This document shows, in pieces, positions 52,101 to 60,761 of a stretch of DNA of 64,000 nucleotides. The stretch lies in the NCBI RefSeq assembly GCF_036231965.1, contig NZ_CP109499.1, positions 8,246,001-8,310,000 on the forward strand. Reading direction: 5' to 3'. Positions within the stretch are counted from its first letter, which is position 1, and each line of letters opens with the position of its first letter. Position numbers and translations under genes: made by a program. The notes under the pieces were generated by a model. It saw only the letters and a list, made by a program, of their open reading frames with translations. It was not told the origin of the DNA and ran no database searches. The DNA comes from Streptomyces sp. NBC_01428 (GTDB taxonomy: Bacteria > Actinomycetota > Actinomycetes > Streptomycetales > Streptomycetaceae).

Positions 52101-53909
52101 ATGTCCTCGCACACCTACCCCGCCAGACCTGCCGACCCCGCCCCCGTGTCTCGCCCGTCACGGCGCCGTGTGCTCGGCGCGGCCACGGGAACCGGACTCG
52201 CGCTCGCCACCGGACTCGCCACGGCCACCGGCGCCACGGCGGCCGACCTGCCCGCCCTCGGCACCTACGACGTCGTCGTGGTCGGATCCGGAGCTGCGGG
52301 CATGACGGCCGCGCTGACCGCCGCGAAACAGGGTCTGAGCTGCGTCGTCGTGGAGAAGGCGGCCACCTTCGGAGGCTCGGCCGCCCGCTCGGGCGCGGGC
52401 ATCTGGATCCCCAACAACCAGGTGATCCTCGCCGCCGGGGTCCCCGACACCCCGGCCAAGGCCGCCGCCTACCTCGCGGCCGTCGTCGGACCGGACGTCT
52501 CCGCCGACCGGCAGGCGGCCTTCCTCGGCCAGGGGCCCGCCATGATCTCGTTCGTCATGGCCAACAGCCCGCTGCGCTTCCGCTGGATGGAGGGGTACAG
52601 CGACTACTACCCCGAGCTGCCGGGCGGCCTTCCGGCCGGCCGCTCCATGGAACCCGACCAGCTCGACGGGAACATCCTCGGCGCCGAACTCGCCCGGCTG
52701 AACCCGGCGTACATGGCCGTCCCGGCCGGCATGGTCGTCTTCAGCGCCGACTACAAGTGGCTCACCCTCGCCGCCGTGAGCGCGAAGGGCGCGGCCGTCG
52801 CCACGACGTGCCTCGCCCGAGGGACCAAGGCCGCGCTGCTCGGCCAGAAACCGCTCACGATGGGCCAGTCCCTGGCGGCCGGCCTGCGCGCCGGACTGCT
52901 CGCCGCCCAGGTTCCGGTGTGGCTCAACACCCCGCTGTCCGACCTGTTCATCGAGAACGGCGCCGTCACCGGCGCCGTCGTCACCCGGGACGGCGCGGCC
53001 GGCCTCGTACGGGCCAGGCGCGCCGTCGTCGTCGGATCGGGCGGCTTCGAGCACAACGCCGCGATGCGCGCCCAGTACCAGCGGCAGCCCATCGGGACCG
53101 ACTGGACGGTGGGGGCCAAGGAGAACACCGGTGACGGCATCCAGGCGGGGCGGCGAGCCGGAGCAGCCCTCGACCTCATGGACGACGCGTGGTGGGGACC
53201 CGCGATCCCGCTCCCCGGTGAGCCCTACTTCTGCCTCGCCGAACGCACCCTGCCCGGCGGCCTGCTGGTGAACGCGGCAGGAGCGCGCTTCGTCAACGAG
53301 GCCGGGCCCTACAGCGACGTCGTGCACACCATGTACGAGCGGAACGCGAGCGCGCCGGACATCCCGGCCTGGCTGGTCGTCGACCAGAACTACCGCAACC
53401 GCTACCTGTTCAAGGACGTCGCGCCCACGTTCCCGTTCCCCGACTCCTGGTACACCTCCGGTGCCGCGTACAAGGAGTGGACCCTCGACGCGCTCGCCGG
53501 CCGGATCGGCGTCCCCGCCGCCGCCCTCCGCGCCACGGTCAACCGCTTCAACAGCCAGGCCCTGAACGGCAGGGACCCCGACTTCCACCGGGGCGACAGC
53601 GCCTACGACCACTACTACACCGACCCCGCCGTCCACCCCAGCTCCTGCCTCGCCCCGCTGTGGCTGCCCCCGTTCCACGCCTTCAGGATCGTCCCGGGCG
53701 ACCTCGGCACCAAGGGCGGCCTGCGCACGGACGCCCGCGCCCGCGTCCTGCGCCCCGACGGCACACCGATCCCCGGCCTGTACGCGGCGGGCAACGCCAG
53801 CGCCGCCGTCATGGGCCACAGCTACGCGGGCGCGGGCTCCACGATCGGCCCGGCGATGACGTTCGGCTACATCGCCGCACGCGACATCGCGGCGAACGCG
53901 GCACGCTGA
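52101..53909 (+). CDS. Tat-exported 3-ketosteroid delta-1-dehydrogenase-like flavoprotein
   Basis: 602 residues. Tat signal PSRRRVLGAATGTGLALATG, FAD motif YDVVVVGSGAAGMTAALTAA, GGSAARSGAGIWIPNN, the substrate-side DYY (Tyr169-170) and the C-terminal GHSYAGAGSTIGPAMTFGYI. The last keeps the Tyr-x3-Gly (Tyr575, Gly579) used by KstD to position and oxidise the steroid A ring. KstD introduces the C1-C2 double bond in 3-ketosteroids, the step after cholesterol oxidase plus side-chain removal. KstD is usually cytoplasmic, so a Tat signal is unusual. Confidence 0.9.
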   Translation: MSSHTYPARPADPAPVSRPSRRRVLGAATGTGLALATGLATATGATAADLPALGTYDVVVVGSGAAGMTAALTAAKQGLSCVVVEKAATFGGSAARSGAGIWIPNNQVILAAGVPDTPAKAAAYLAAVVGPDVSADRQAAFLGQGPAMISFVMANSPLRFRWMEGYSDYYPELPGGLPAGRSMEPDQLDGNILGAELARLNPAYMAVPAGMVVFSADYKWLTLAAVSAKGAAVATTCLARGTKAALLGQKPLTMGQSLAAGLRAGLLAAQVPVWLNTPLSDLFIENGAVTGAVVTRDGAAGLVRARRAVVVGSGGFEHNAAMRAQYQRQPIGTDWTVGAKENTGDGIQAGRRAGAALDLMDDAWWGPAIPLPGEPYFCLAERTLPGGLLVNAAGARFVNEAGPYSDVVHTMYERNASAPDIPAWLVVDQNYRNRYLFKDVAPTFPFPDSWYTSGAAYKEWTLDALAGRIGVPAAALRATVNRFNSQALNGRDPDFHRGDSAYDHYYTDPAVHPSSCLAPLWLPPFHAFRIVPGDLGTKGGLRTDARARVLRPDGTPIPGLYAAGNASAAVMGHSYAGAGSTIGPAMTFGYIAARDIAANAAR

Positions 53910-53981
53910 GCGGGAGCGGGAGCGGGAGCGGGCGGGGGTCGGGAGCGGTTCGGCCCGGCCGGCAGGAGGGCCGTCGTCCCG

Positions 53982-55088
53982 TCACACGCCCTCGCCCGGC
54001 ACCGGTGCCAGGACCAGCATCGTCACGTCGTCGCGGATCGAGGGGCAGAAGGCGGTGAGGTCCTTCCACACGCGCTCGGGGAGGGCGTCCGCGGGCTCGT
54101 CGGCGAAGGTCGTGAGGCGGTCCGGCAAGGGGTAGAAGGCACCGGACCGATCGCGGCTCTCGCTGACACCGTCCGACGCCAGGAACAGCCGGTCGCCGGG
54201 CTCCAGCTCGACGGTGCGGCACTCGGGAGGGGACAGCTCGAAGAAGCCCGTGCCGACCGGCGGCCCCGGCTCGCTGTCGAGTTCCAGGGCCTTCGCGCCG
54301 CGCAGCAGCAGCGGACGCGGATGTCCGCAGGACACCAGCCGCACCCTGTCCGCCGAGGGCGAGAACTCCAGCAGCAGCACGGTCGCGAACATCTCCGCGT
54401 GCTCGGACCCCGACGAGTCCACCACCAGTCGGCGGTCGAGCCGGGCCGCGGCCTCGACGAGGTCGCGCCGGTCGAGGACGGTCTCCCGGAACGCCCCGAG
54501 GAGCGACGCGACCGTCCCCACCGCGGACAGCCCGTGCCCCTGTACGTCACCCATCACGGCCCGGACCCCGAAGGGGCCGTCGCGCACGTCGAAGAAGTCG
54601 CCGCCGACCAGCGTCTCCCGCTGCGCCGGCCGGTACAGCCCCACACAGCGCACCCGTCCGACCCGGTCGGGCAGCGGGGGCAGCACGGCGAGCTGGGCGG
54701 CCTCCGCCACCGACCGCACGGTGACGAGGTGCTGTTCCCTGCGACTGCGGACCAGGGCCACGAGCACGCTGAGCAACGCGATGAAGACGATGGTCACGAG
54801 GTCGGTGTTGCCGGGACGGTTGAGCTGGATGGCGGGGATGTTCAGCAGGATCACGACGATCACGCCGAACGCCGCGGTCCCCACCGGACCGTAGGACAGG
54901 ACGGCGAGCGAGGGGATGGCGCCGAGCAGGAACCCGATGTCCAACTCGTGACTGGTGGTGAGTTCGGCGACGCAGACGCCGACCAGCAGGGCGATCGGAA
55001 GCAGCCGTACCCAGCGCGGAGGGGGTGAGCCGCGCAGCCAGCTCCGGTCCGTAGCGTCCCGTTCACCGGGCGCGGCCTTCGTGGCCAT
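53982..55088 (-). CDS. Membrane-bound SpoIIE/PP2C serine phosphatase
   Basis: 368 residues. Three or four membrane segments in the first 115 residues (LLPIALLVGVCVAEL, IGFLLGAIPSLAVLSYGPVG, AFGVIVVILLNIPAI, VFIALLSVLVALV) precede a cytoplasmic PP2C domain with VGGDFFDV (Asp164), VMGDVQGHG (Asp181) and RDDVTMLVL. A start upstream was rejected because TAAGGAGGAG lies seven bases before the ATG at 55088. Probably dephosphorylates a STAS antagonist; no partner is adjacent. Confidence 0.92.
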   Translation of the reverse strand: MATKAAPGERDATDRSWLRGSPPPRWVRLLPIALLVGVCVAELTTSHELDIGFLLGAIPSLAVLSYGPVGTAAFGVIVVILLNIPAIQLNRPGNTDLVTIVFIALLSVLVALVRSRREQHLVTVRSVAEAAQLAVLPPLPDRVGRVRCVGLYRPAQRETLVGGDFFDVRDGPFGVRAVMGDVQGHGLSAVGTVASLLGAFRETVLDRRDLVEAAARLDRRLVVDSSGSEHAEMFATVLLLEFSPSADRVRLVSCGHPRPLLLRGAKALELDSEPGPPVGTGFFELSPPECRTVELEPGDRLFLASDGVSESRDRSGAFYPLPDRLTTFADEPADALPERVWKDLTAFCPSIRDDVTMLVLAPVPGEGV

Positions 55089-55462
55089 GGCACTCCTCCT
55101 TATGCCACCACGCTCCTCCATTCCGGACGGCCGCGCATTCCGGTCGGCCGCACGGTCCGCTCGGGCGGTCCGGGTGGACACGTCCACCGGGAGGGCGCGC
55201 GAAGCCCCGCCACCACGGGGATGGGGGTGACGGGGCTCCACCCCTCGGGTGCCCGGCGCGGGGAGCTTCACCCGGACGGTGAGGAATCGCACACCAATCC
55301 GCGGACGCCTCGGCTGCGGATTACCGGCGATGGGCTGTGTGCCGGGAAAGGACTCCGAATGTCGCGTGGAATTCTCGCAGGTGCATTCCCGGCCGGAACG
55401 GAGCCCGATCGCCCCGCGTTCGCCGGGCGTCTCCGTTTCGCCGTCCTCTCCCGGACGTCGTC
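55089..55462. promoter_or_regulatory. Intergenic region upstream of the anti-sigma gene
   Basis: 374 bases between divergent genes. No reading frame here resembles a sigma factor. The segment 55330-55400 is less GC-rich (GGAATTCTCG, GCATTCCC) and probably holds the promoter of the plus-strand gene. Confidence 0.4.
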
Positions 55463-56200
55463 ATGAGAAACGACCCGCATCTGCTGATGGGGGCCTACGC
55501 GCTCGACGCCCTGGACCCCGCCGAACGAACCGCGTTCGAGCGGCACCTGGGCTCCTGCGCGATCTGCACGACTGAGGCGGAGGAGCTCCGGGAGACCGCG
55601 GCCCGTCTCGCCGCGGCCGCGACGGTGCGCCCGCGGGGGCAGTTCAGACAGGACGTGCTGACGCGTGTCGAAGGAACACGACAGGTCCCGGGCCATGTGC
55701 TGCGGACGAGGATCCCGGCCCTCACCGGACGCTCGCACCGCGCCGCGCGATGGACCCTCGCGGCCTGTGTCGCCGCCGCCCTCGCGTTCGGCGGCGGGAG
55801 CGTCCTGCAGAACCGGCGCGCCGGTACCGAACAGGCCCGGGCCGAACACCGACTGGCCCTCGTCACCGCCCTGTTGGCCGCCCCGGACGCGCAGACCCAG
55901 TCCCTGCCGCTGACCGGTGACGCGACCGCCCGCGTGGTCGTCTCGCACCAGGTGGACCGGGCCCTGCTCACCGCCGACACGGTCCCCTCACCGGGGCGGG
56001 GACGTGTGTACGAACTCTGGTTCAACGACGCCGGGGTGATGCGGCCCGCCGGCCTCGTCCACGCCTCCCGCGACCCCGTCACCGTGGTCCTCGACGGAGA
56101 CATCGGCGCGGCCTCGGGAATGGGCGTCAGCGTCGAACCCGCCGGGGGTTCGCGCCACCCCACCTCGACGCCCGTGGCGCTGCTGGGCTTTCGCGCGTGA
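55463..56200 (+). CDS. RskA-type zinc anti-sigma factor without an adjacent sigma gene
   Basis: 245 residues. N-terminal zinc anti-sigma domain with LLMGAYALDALDPAERTAFERHL, then His28-x3-Cys32-x2-Cys35. One membrane segment (about 95-115) is followed by an extracytoplasmic RskA C-terminal domain (RVYELWFNDAGVMRPAGLV, DGDIGAASGMGVSVEPAGGS). RskA-type proteins hold an ECF sigma factor at the membrane until proteolysis releases it. The partner normally lies immediately upstream, but no such gene is present. The next gene encodes a membrane molybdoenzyme. Confidence 0.9.
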   Translation: MRNDPHLLMGAYALDALDPAERTAFERHLGSCAICTTEAEELRETAARLAAAATVRPRGQFRQDVLTRVEGTRQVPGHVLRTRIPALTGRSHRAARWTLAACVAAALAFGGGSVLQNRRAGTEQARAEHRLALVTALLAAPDAQTQSLPLTGDATARVVVSHQVDRALLTADTVPSPGRGRVYELWFNDAGVMRPAGLVHASRDPVTVVLDGDIGAASGMGVSVEPAGGSRHPTSTPVALLGFRA

Positions 56201-56335
56201 GAGGCCGGACCGGGCCGGTGCGGCCGTCCGGACGCAGGGGCGCCCTCGCCGACGGGCCCAGGGGAAATGGTCGTACGAGGTGAATTTCCCGTCCGGACCA
56301 ATCCGCGGGGCCGCCGGAATCGGATTCCTCTCGTG

Positions 56336-57991
56336 ATGACAGGACAGAAGGACCGGAATGCGCGGAAGAATTGGGTGCGCTACCCGCTCGGTGCGCTGAG
56401 CGGATTTCTCGCCGGATTCGCCGCCCTCGCCATGGCCGAACTGGTTTCCGCGCTCGTGCGGCCGGAAGCGGGTCCGATCGTCGCCGTGGGGGGCGCGGCC
56501 ATCGACCGCACGCCGCCCGCGGTGAAGGACTGGGCGATCCGGCATTTCGGCACGAACGACAAGCTCGTCCTCCAGCTCGGCATCCTGGTCGTCCTCGCCC
56601 TGTTCGCGGGCGTGCTCGGTGCTTTCGCCGTCCGTCATCGCCGCGCCGGAGCGGCGGGCGTGCTCCTCTTCGGTGTCATCGGCGGTGCCGCCGCGCTCAG
56701 CCGCCCCGACTCCACGAGCTGGACCGACGCGCTGCCGTCGGTGGTCGGGGCACTGTGTGGCGCCGCCCTCCTGTACGTGCTGGTCGGACGGCTCTCCGTC
56801 GCCCGGCCGGCACCCTCCGCGCCGGACCCCCAGCCGGACGAGAACCACTCCACGACGACCGGCGGAGCTGCCGCCCCGGCCGTCGCGTCGAGGGAGTCCG
56901 GCTGGGACCGGCGCGGATTCATCATCGCGGCCACCGCGGCGGCCGCGGCCTCGGCCGGAGCGGGAGCCTTGGGCCGTTCGCTGAACGGCAACCGCGGCCA
57001 GGACGCGGTCGCCTCGCGCGACAAACTGGTGCTGCCGGCCGCGTCCTCCCGGGCCAGGCCCATCCCCGGGGGCGCGCAGCTCCGCGTCCCCGGGATCAGC
57101 CCCTTCGTGACACCGAACGGCGACTTCTACCGCGTCGACACGGCCCTGGTGGTCCCCAAGGTCGACGCGAACGCCTGGCGGCTGAGGATCCACGGCAAGG
57201 GCGTCACCCGCCCGACGACCTTCACGTTCGACGACCTGCTCCGGCGCGAGCTGATCGAGCGGAACATCACGCTGACCTGCGTCTCCAACGAGGTCGGCGG
57301 CCCCTACGTCGGAAACGCCCGCTGGATCGGAGTGCGGCTCGCCGACCTCCTCGCCGAATGCGGTGTCCGGCCGCCGTCCAAGGGCGGTCCCGCCGATCAG
57401 CTGGTGGCCCGCTCGGTGGACGGCATGACGATCGGCAGTCCCGTGGACGACGTGATGGACGGCCGGGACGCGATGCTCGCCGTGGGCATGAACGGGCAGC
57501 CGCTGCCCTTTGAGCACGGCTTCCCGGTACGGATGCTCGTCCCGGGCCTCTACGGCTACGTGTCGGCGTGCAAGTGGATCAAGGACATCGAGCTGACCAC
57601 CTTCGACGCCTACGACCCGTACTGGGTGAAGCGGAAGTGGGCGCGCAGGGCACCGATCAAGACCGAGTCGCGCATCGACACGCCGAAGCCCTTCGCGCGG
57701 CCGAAGGCGGGCACCGTCATGGTCGCCGGGGTCGCCTGGGCGCAGCACCGGGGGATCGACAAGGTCGAGGTGCGGGTCGACGACGGAGCGTGGCAGGAGG
57801 CGCGCCTGGCGTCCGAGGACACCGTCGACACCTGGCGGCAGTGGTCGTTCCCCTGGCAGGCCACGAGCGGTGGCCACACCCTCACCGTGCGGGCCACCGA
57901 CCGTACGGGCCGGGTGCAGACGGCGAAGCGCACCCAGACGATTCCGGACGGCGCCAGCGGCCGGCACTCCGTGGTCGTCACCGTCGACTGA
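56336..57991 (+). CDS. Membrane-anchored sulfite-oxidase-fold molybdopterin oxidoreductase
   Basis: 551 residues. Four hydrophobic segments lie at about 17-38, 78-98, 104-121 and 133-151, then an Arg-Arg plus hydrophobic stretch (WDRRGFIIAATAAAAASAGAG, about 190-210). The molybdopterin domain (about 255-430) has VPGISPFVTPNGDFYRVDTAL and the Mo-ligating Cys315 in ITLTCVSNEVGG. A dimerisation domain ends the protein (about 440-551). Family members oxidise sulfite or reduce sulfoxides and similar compounds; substrate unknown. Adjacent GTG and ATG start codons; GTG three bases earlier is possible. Confidence 0.9.
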   Translation: MTGQKDRNARKNWVRYPLGALSGFLAGFAALAMAELVSALVRPEAGPIVAVGGAAIDRTPPAVKDWAIRHFGTNDKLVLQLGILVVLALFAGVLGAFAVRHRRAGAAGVLLFGVIGGAAALSRPDSTSWTDALPSVVGALCGAALLYVLVGRLSVARPAPSAPDPQPDENHSTTTGGAAAPAVASRESGWDRRGFIIAATAAAAASAGAGALGRSLNGNRGQDAVASRDKLVLPAASSRARPIPGGAQLRVPGISPFVTPNGDFYRVDTALVVPKVDANAWRLRIHGKGVTRPTTFTFDDLLRRELIERNITLTCVSNEVGGPYVGNARWIGVRLADLLAECGVRPPSKGGPADQLVARSVDGMTIGSPVDDVMDGRDAMLAVGMNGQPLPFEHGFPVRMLVPGLYGYVSACKWIKDIELTTFDAYDPYWVKRKWARRAPIKTESRIDTPKPFARPKAGTVMVAGVAWAQHRGIDKVEVRVDDGAWQEARLASEDTVDTWRQWSFPWQATSGGHTLTVRATDRTGRVQTAKRTQTIPDGASGRHSVVVTVD

Positions 57992-58102
57992 CGACTCGGC
58001 GCCGGAGTGGACCACAGGGGGCCACCCTCCGCCGGCTACTGCGGACGGGTGGACCGCGCGAACAGACAGTCACATGACCTGGAGTGCGGTTGTCCTACGG
58101 TC

Positions 58103-58813
58103 ATGACGACCGACCTCCTCGCGCACCCGTCGCATCCCATGCCGTCCCACCCGCGCCGCCGCGACGGGATGTCCCCTCTCCCGGCGCCCGAGGCCAGGGC
58201 CCGGCTGCGGCGCTCCTGGCACCTGTCCGAACGGCAGGTGGCGACCGCGTTCGGGGTGACTCCGGCGACGGTCCGTTCCTGGGAGGCGGGCCGCACCACG
58301 CCCACGGGCCGGCGCCGGGCCGCCTACGCGGCGTTCCTCAGCGGCCTGGCCCAGGGTCTCGCCCCCGCGGCGCTCGCGGACCCGGCCCCGCAGAAGAAGC
58401 GAACCCCGGCTCCGCCGAGGAAGAGAGCCTCGGCCCCGCCGAAGGAGGGGACCCCGGTCGCCCCGGCCCCGGCCCCGTCACCGGTGAGGGCGCTCACTCC
58501 GCCGCCACGCAACGCGTCGGCGTCCCGCCCGGCGACTCCACCGCCCGCGACCGTGATCCTGTCGACCCCGCCGCTCACGGAGCCGGCCAGGAGGCCGGCG
58601 GGCCTGCCGGTCGCAGGCGGACCCGACCCGGTGTCGGCGGCCCGCCGACGCAGGCTCCGCCTCGCGGCCGTCGCGGCCGGTGTGTGGCTGACCTTCGTCC
58701 ACCTCATGGTCACCACGGGCCCGCCGCGGACGGCGTACGCCGACGGCGGGGACCACGGGAGGGCGGCGACCGGGCGGGTCGCCTGCTCCTGCGCCGGTTC
58801 AGCCCGGCCCTGA
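58103..58813 (+). CDS. Helix-turn-helix protein with proline-rich linker and membrane segment
   Basis: 236 residues. An N-terminal HTH (about 33-78: RLRRSWHLSERQVATAFGV and TPATVRSWEAGRTTPTGRRR) resembles Xre-type domains. A long Pro/Ala-rich linker (about 90-165) with repeated PPRKR/PPKEG blocks follows. Then comes one hydrophobic helix (RLAAVAAGVWLTFVHLMVTTG, about 192-212) and a short tail. It would be tethered to the membrane with the HTH in the cytoplasm. Function unknown; possibly a one-component sensor. Confidence 0.75.
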   Translation: MTTDLLAHPSHPMPSHPRRRDGMSPLPAPEARARLRRSWHLSERQVATAFGVTPATVRSWEAGRTTPTGRRRAAYAAFLSGLAQGLAPAALADPAPQKKRTPAPPRKRASAPPKEGTPVAPAPAPSPVRALTPPPRNASASRPATPPPATVILSTPPLTEPARRPAGLPVAGGPDPVSAARRRRLRLAAVAAGVWLTFVHLMVTTGPPRTAYADGGDHGRAATGRVACSCAGSARP

Positions 58814-58843
58814 TCCCTCCCGGCGGGTGACACGCCGTCCCGA

Positions 58844-58871
58844 GGCCACCGCTCAGCGCTGAGCGGTGGCC
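58844..58871. terminator. 28-bp perfect palindrome between converging genes
   Basis: Fourteen-base arms meet with no spacer (GGCCACCGCTCAGC and its complement). It overlaps the stop codon of the minus-strand reading frame that ends at 58853 and probably terminates both genes. Confidence 0.75.
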
Positions 58872-59084
58872 GCCGTGTGCAGATGGGCCAGCGCGTCGAG
58901 GACGACGGTCCGCCGGTGCCGGGAGAGCCATCGGCCCACCATGACGCCACTGGTCTCCAGCGCCCGGAGCTGGGCCGGGCTGAAGCCGGGCAGCGGCCGC
59001 TCGTGGTGCGAGGAGGACGGCGGAGTCGGCCTCCGGCTCCGGGGCGCTCCCGGCGGCGACCGGGAACTCTGCCTCCTCGCTCAT
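58853..59084 (-). pseudogene. Probable frameshifted small gene
   Basis: From the ATG at 59084 the frame reads MSEEAEFPVAAGSAPEPEAD, then becomes low-complexity Ala/Pro/Arg. Another frame of the same strand reads LPGFSPAQLRALETSGVMVG and RWLSRHRRTVVLDALAHLH, ending at a TGA at 58853-58855 inside the palindrome, and looks like genuine protein. The two join if one base is added or removed in the CTCCTCG-rich run near 59010. Together they would give about 77 residues. A real frameshift, a sequencing error, or an unannotated start in the second frame are all possible. Confidence 0.5.
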
Positions 59085-59384
59085 GGTGAACGGCGTCCTC
59101 ACTGACGACATCGGTTCCGGTCGACAGCCCGCGCGGTCGGGGAAGACAGCGCGAACCGTCATCGCCCGGCCGGGGCGTGCGCGGCCCGCGGACACGAAGC
59201 GGTGCGTGCCTGCTTCCCCAGCACATCCCGCCGGCCCTGTCCCCGGCCCGTATCCGCTCCGCAAGAGGTCCCGGGGGGGGCGCCGGGGAGCGCCTGGTGA
59301 GCGCACGGGGAGCTTTCGGTGGGCGGCCGTCCGACCGGCGTGCCCGGGATGCCACGGTCCGCCGTCCCGGGGCATGGTGGAGGG
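59085..59384. promoter_or_regulatory. Divergent region upstream of the DMT exporter
   Basis: 300 bases with no supported gene. It contains a run of nine G residues at about 59272-59280. CATGGT lies about six bases before the GTG at 59385 and could be a -10 of a leaderless transcript; weak. Confidence 0.3.
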
Positions 59385-60242
59385 GTGATAGCGCTGGCCG
59401 TACTGTTCGCCCTGCTGGGAGCCGCCAGCAACGCCATGGGAACGGCGTTCCAGCGCAAGGCGGCCGCCCGTGTCCCCGAGGGCGGTGGACTGCGGCTCAT
59501 CCTGGAACTCGCCCGGCAGCCCGCCTGGCTGATCGGCATCGCCGGCGTGGCCGGAGCGGCGCTCTTCCAGGCCCTCGCGCTGGTGAACGGACCCCTGTCC
59601 CTGGTCCAGCCCCTGTTCATCCTGGAGCTTCCGTTCGCCCTGATGATCGCCATTCCGCTGCTGCACCGCAGCCTTCCGCGCGCGGGCTGGTGGGCTGTCG
59701 CGGGAGTGGTGGCCGGTCTCGGTGTGGTCCTCGTCGCCGCCGACCCGTCGGGAGCGGACACCTCCGCCCCCATGGCCCGCTGGATCCCGATGCTGATCCT
59801 GTGCCTCTCGGCGGTCGCCGTCGCCGTCGCGGTCTCACGCCCCGGACGACCGCCGCTGTTCCGCGCCGCCGTGCTGGGATCGGCCTCGGCCATCAGTAAC
59901 GCCCTGACCGCCGCGCTCCTGAAGTCGGCCGTCGGCACGCTGGAGGACGACGGCTTCGTCGCCTTCCTGAGCGTGTGGCAGACGTACGGATTCGTCGTCA
60001 CCGGAATCGGCGCCGTGCTGCTGCTGGAGAACGCGCTCCAGGCGGGCCCGTTGGCCGCCTCGCAGCCCGCCCTCACGATCGGCGACGCGACGGTGAGTCT
60101 GTTCCTCGGCGTCTTCCTCTTCGGCGAGACCATCCGCACCGGTTGGTGGCTGCTGCCCGAACTGGCCGGAGCCGGGCTCGTCCTGTGGGGTGTCCTGCGG
60201 CTGACCCGCGTGGTGCCGCACGTGGGGGAACTCGCCCACTGA
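59385..60242 (+). CDS. DMT-superfamily (EamA-like) membrane transporter
   Basis: 285 residues, about nine or ten hydrophobic segments (LAVLFALLGAASNAMGTAFQ, AWLIGIAGVAGAALFQALAL, LPFALMIAIPLLH, WAVAGVVAGLGVVLVAAD, and others). The pattern LVQPLFILELPFALM and the late ASQPALTIGDATVSLFLGVF are typical of DMT proteins with duplicated halves. Substrate unknown. The GTG start is uncertain because the ribosome site GGTGGAG is very close to it; MPRSAV at 59352 is the alternative. Confidence 0.82.
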   Translation: MIALAVLFALLGAASNAMGTAFQRKAAARVPEGGGLRLILELARQPAWLIGIAGVAGAALFQALALVNGPLSLVQPLFILELPFALMIAIPLLHRSLPRAGWWAVAGVVAGLGVVLVAADPSGADTSAPMARWIPMLILCLSAVAVAVAVSRPGRPPLFRAAVLGSASAISNALTAALLKSAVGTLEDDGFVAFLSVWQTYGFVVTGIGAVLLLENALQAGPLAASQPALTIGDATVSLFLGVFLFGETIRTGWWLLPELAGAGLVLWGVLRLTRVVPHVGELAH

Positions 60243-60335
60243 CCGGTCGTCGCGCCGCCGCCCACGGCGCTCCGGCGGTCGCGGCGCCGGGAGGCCGACG
60301 GGGACCACGCTCCGGCAGGCGGCCCCCGGATCGCC

Positions 60336-60761
60336 TCAGCTGCCGGCGATGACCTCCGCGAGGAACCCGTCGAGGGAGACGCGTTCCTCGCCGGGTGCGA
60401 CGATCCGGTGGGTCTCGTCCAGGAACGACAGGACCGCGGGGGCCCACCCGACGACCACCGCGTGCTGCCGCCCGCCGTCGGAGTGGGGGCGGCCGAAGAA
60501 CTCCAGCCGCACCTCCCGCCAGATGCCGGTGGCCCGCGGACCGATGCGCACGTCCCCCTCGCCGACCGGACGCTCGATCCCCTCGGCCAGCATCTCGCGG
60601 TCGAGCCGCCACCGGGCGAGCACCAGGCCGTCGTGACTGAAGGTCATGGTGACGGCGAACGGGTCGTCGGCGCGATACGCGAGGTGAGCCATGACGGGGG
60701 AACGCCCGGTGGTCTCGGTGACGAGCTGCATGACGAGCGTTCGGCGCACGGATGTGATCAA
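60336..60761 (-). CDS. SsgA-like sporulation/cell-division regulator
   Basis: 141 residues from a TTG at 60761. The family pattern is clear: AYRADDPFAVTMTF, LARWRLDREMLAEGIERPVGEGDVRIGP in two pieces, EVRLEFFGRP, LSFLDETHRIVAPGEE. SsgA-like proteins (SALPs) act in septum placement and peptidoglycan control during sporulation. SsgB aligns without gaps from VRRTL onward, so the protein must start upstream of the ATG at 60731. TTG with CAGGGG upstream fits, and a GTG at 60749 is a second option. Confidence 0.88.
   Translation of the reverse strand: MITSVRRTLVMQLVTETTGRSPVMAHLAYRADDPFAVTMTFSHDGLVLARWRLDREMLAEGIERPVGEGDVRIGPRATGIWREVRLEFFGRPHSDGGRQHAVVVGWAPAVLSFLDETHRIVAPGEERVSLDGFLAEVIAGS

Noticed and set aside
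55221..55466. Possible small gene or sigma-factor remnant upstream of the anti-sigma gene
   Set aside because: None of the three plus frames shows sigma region 2 or 4 motifs.
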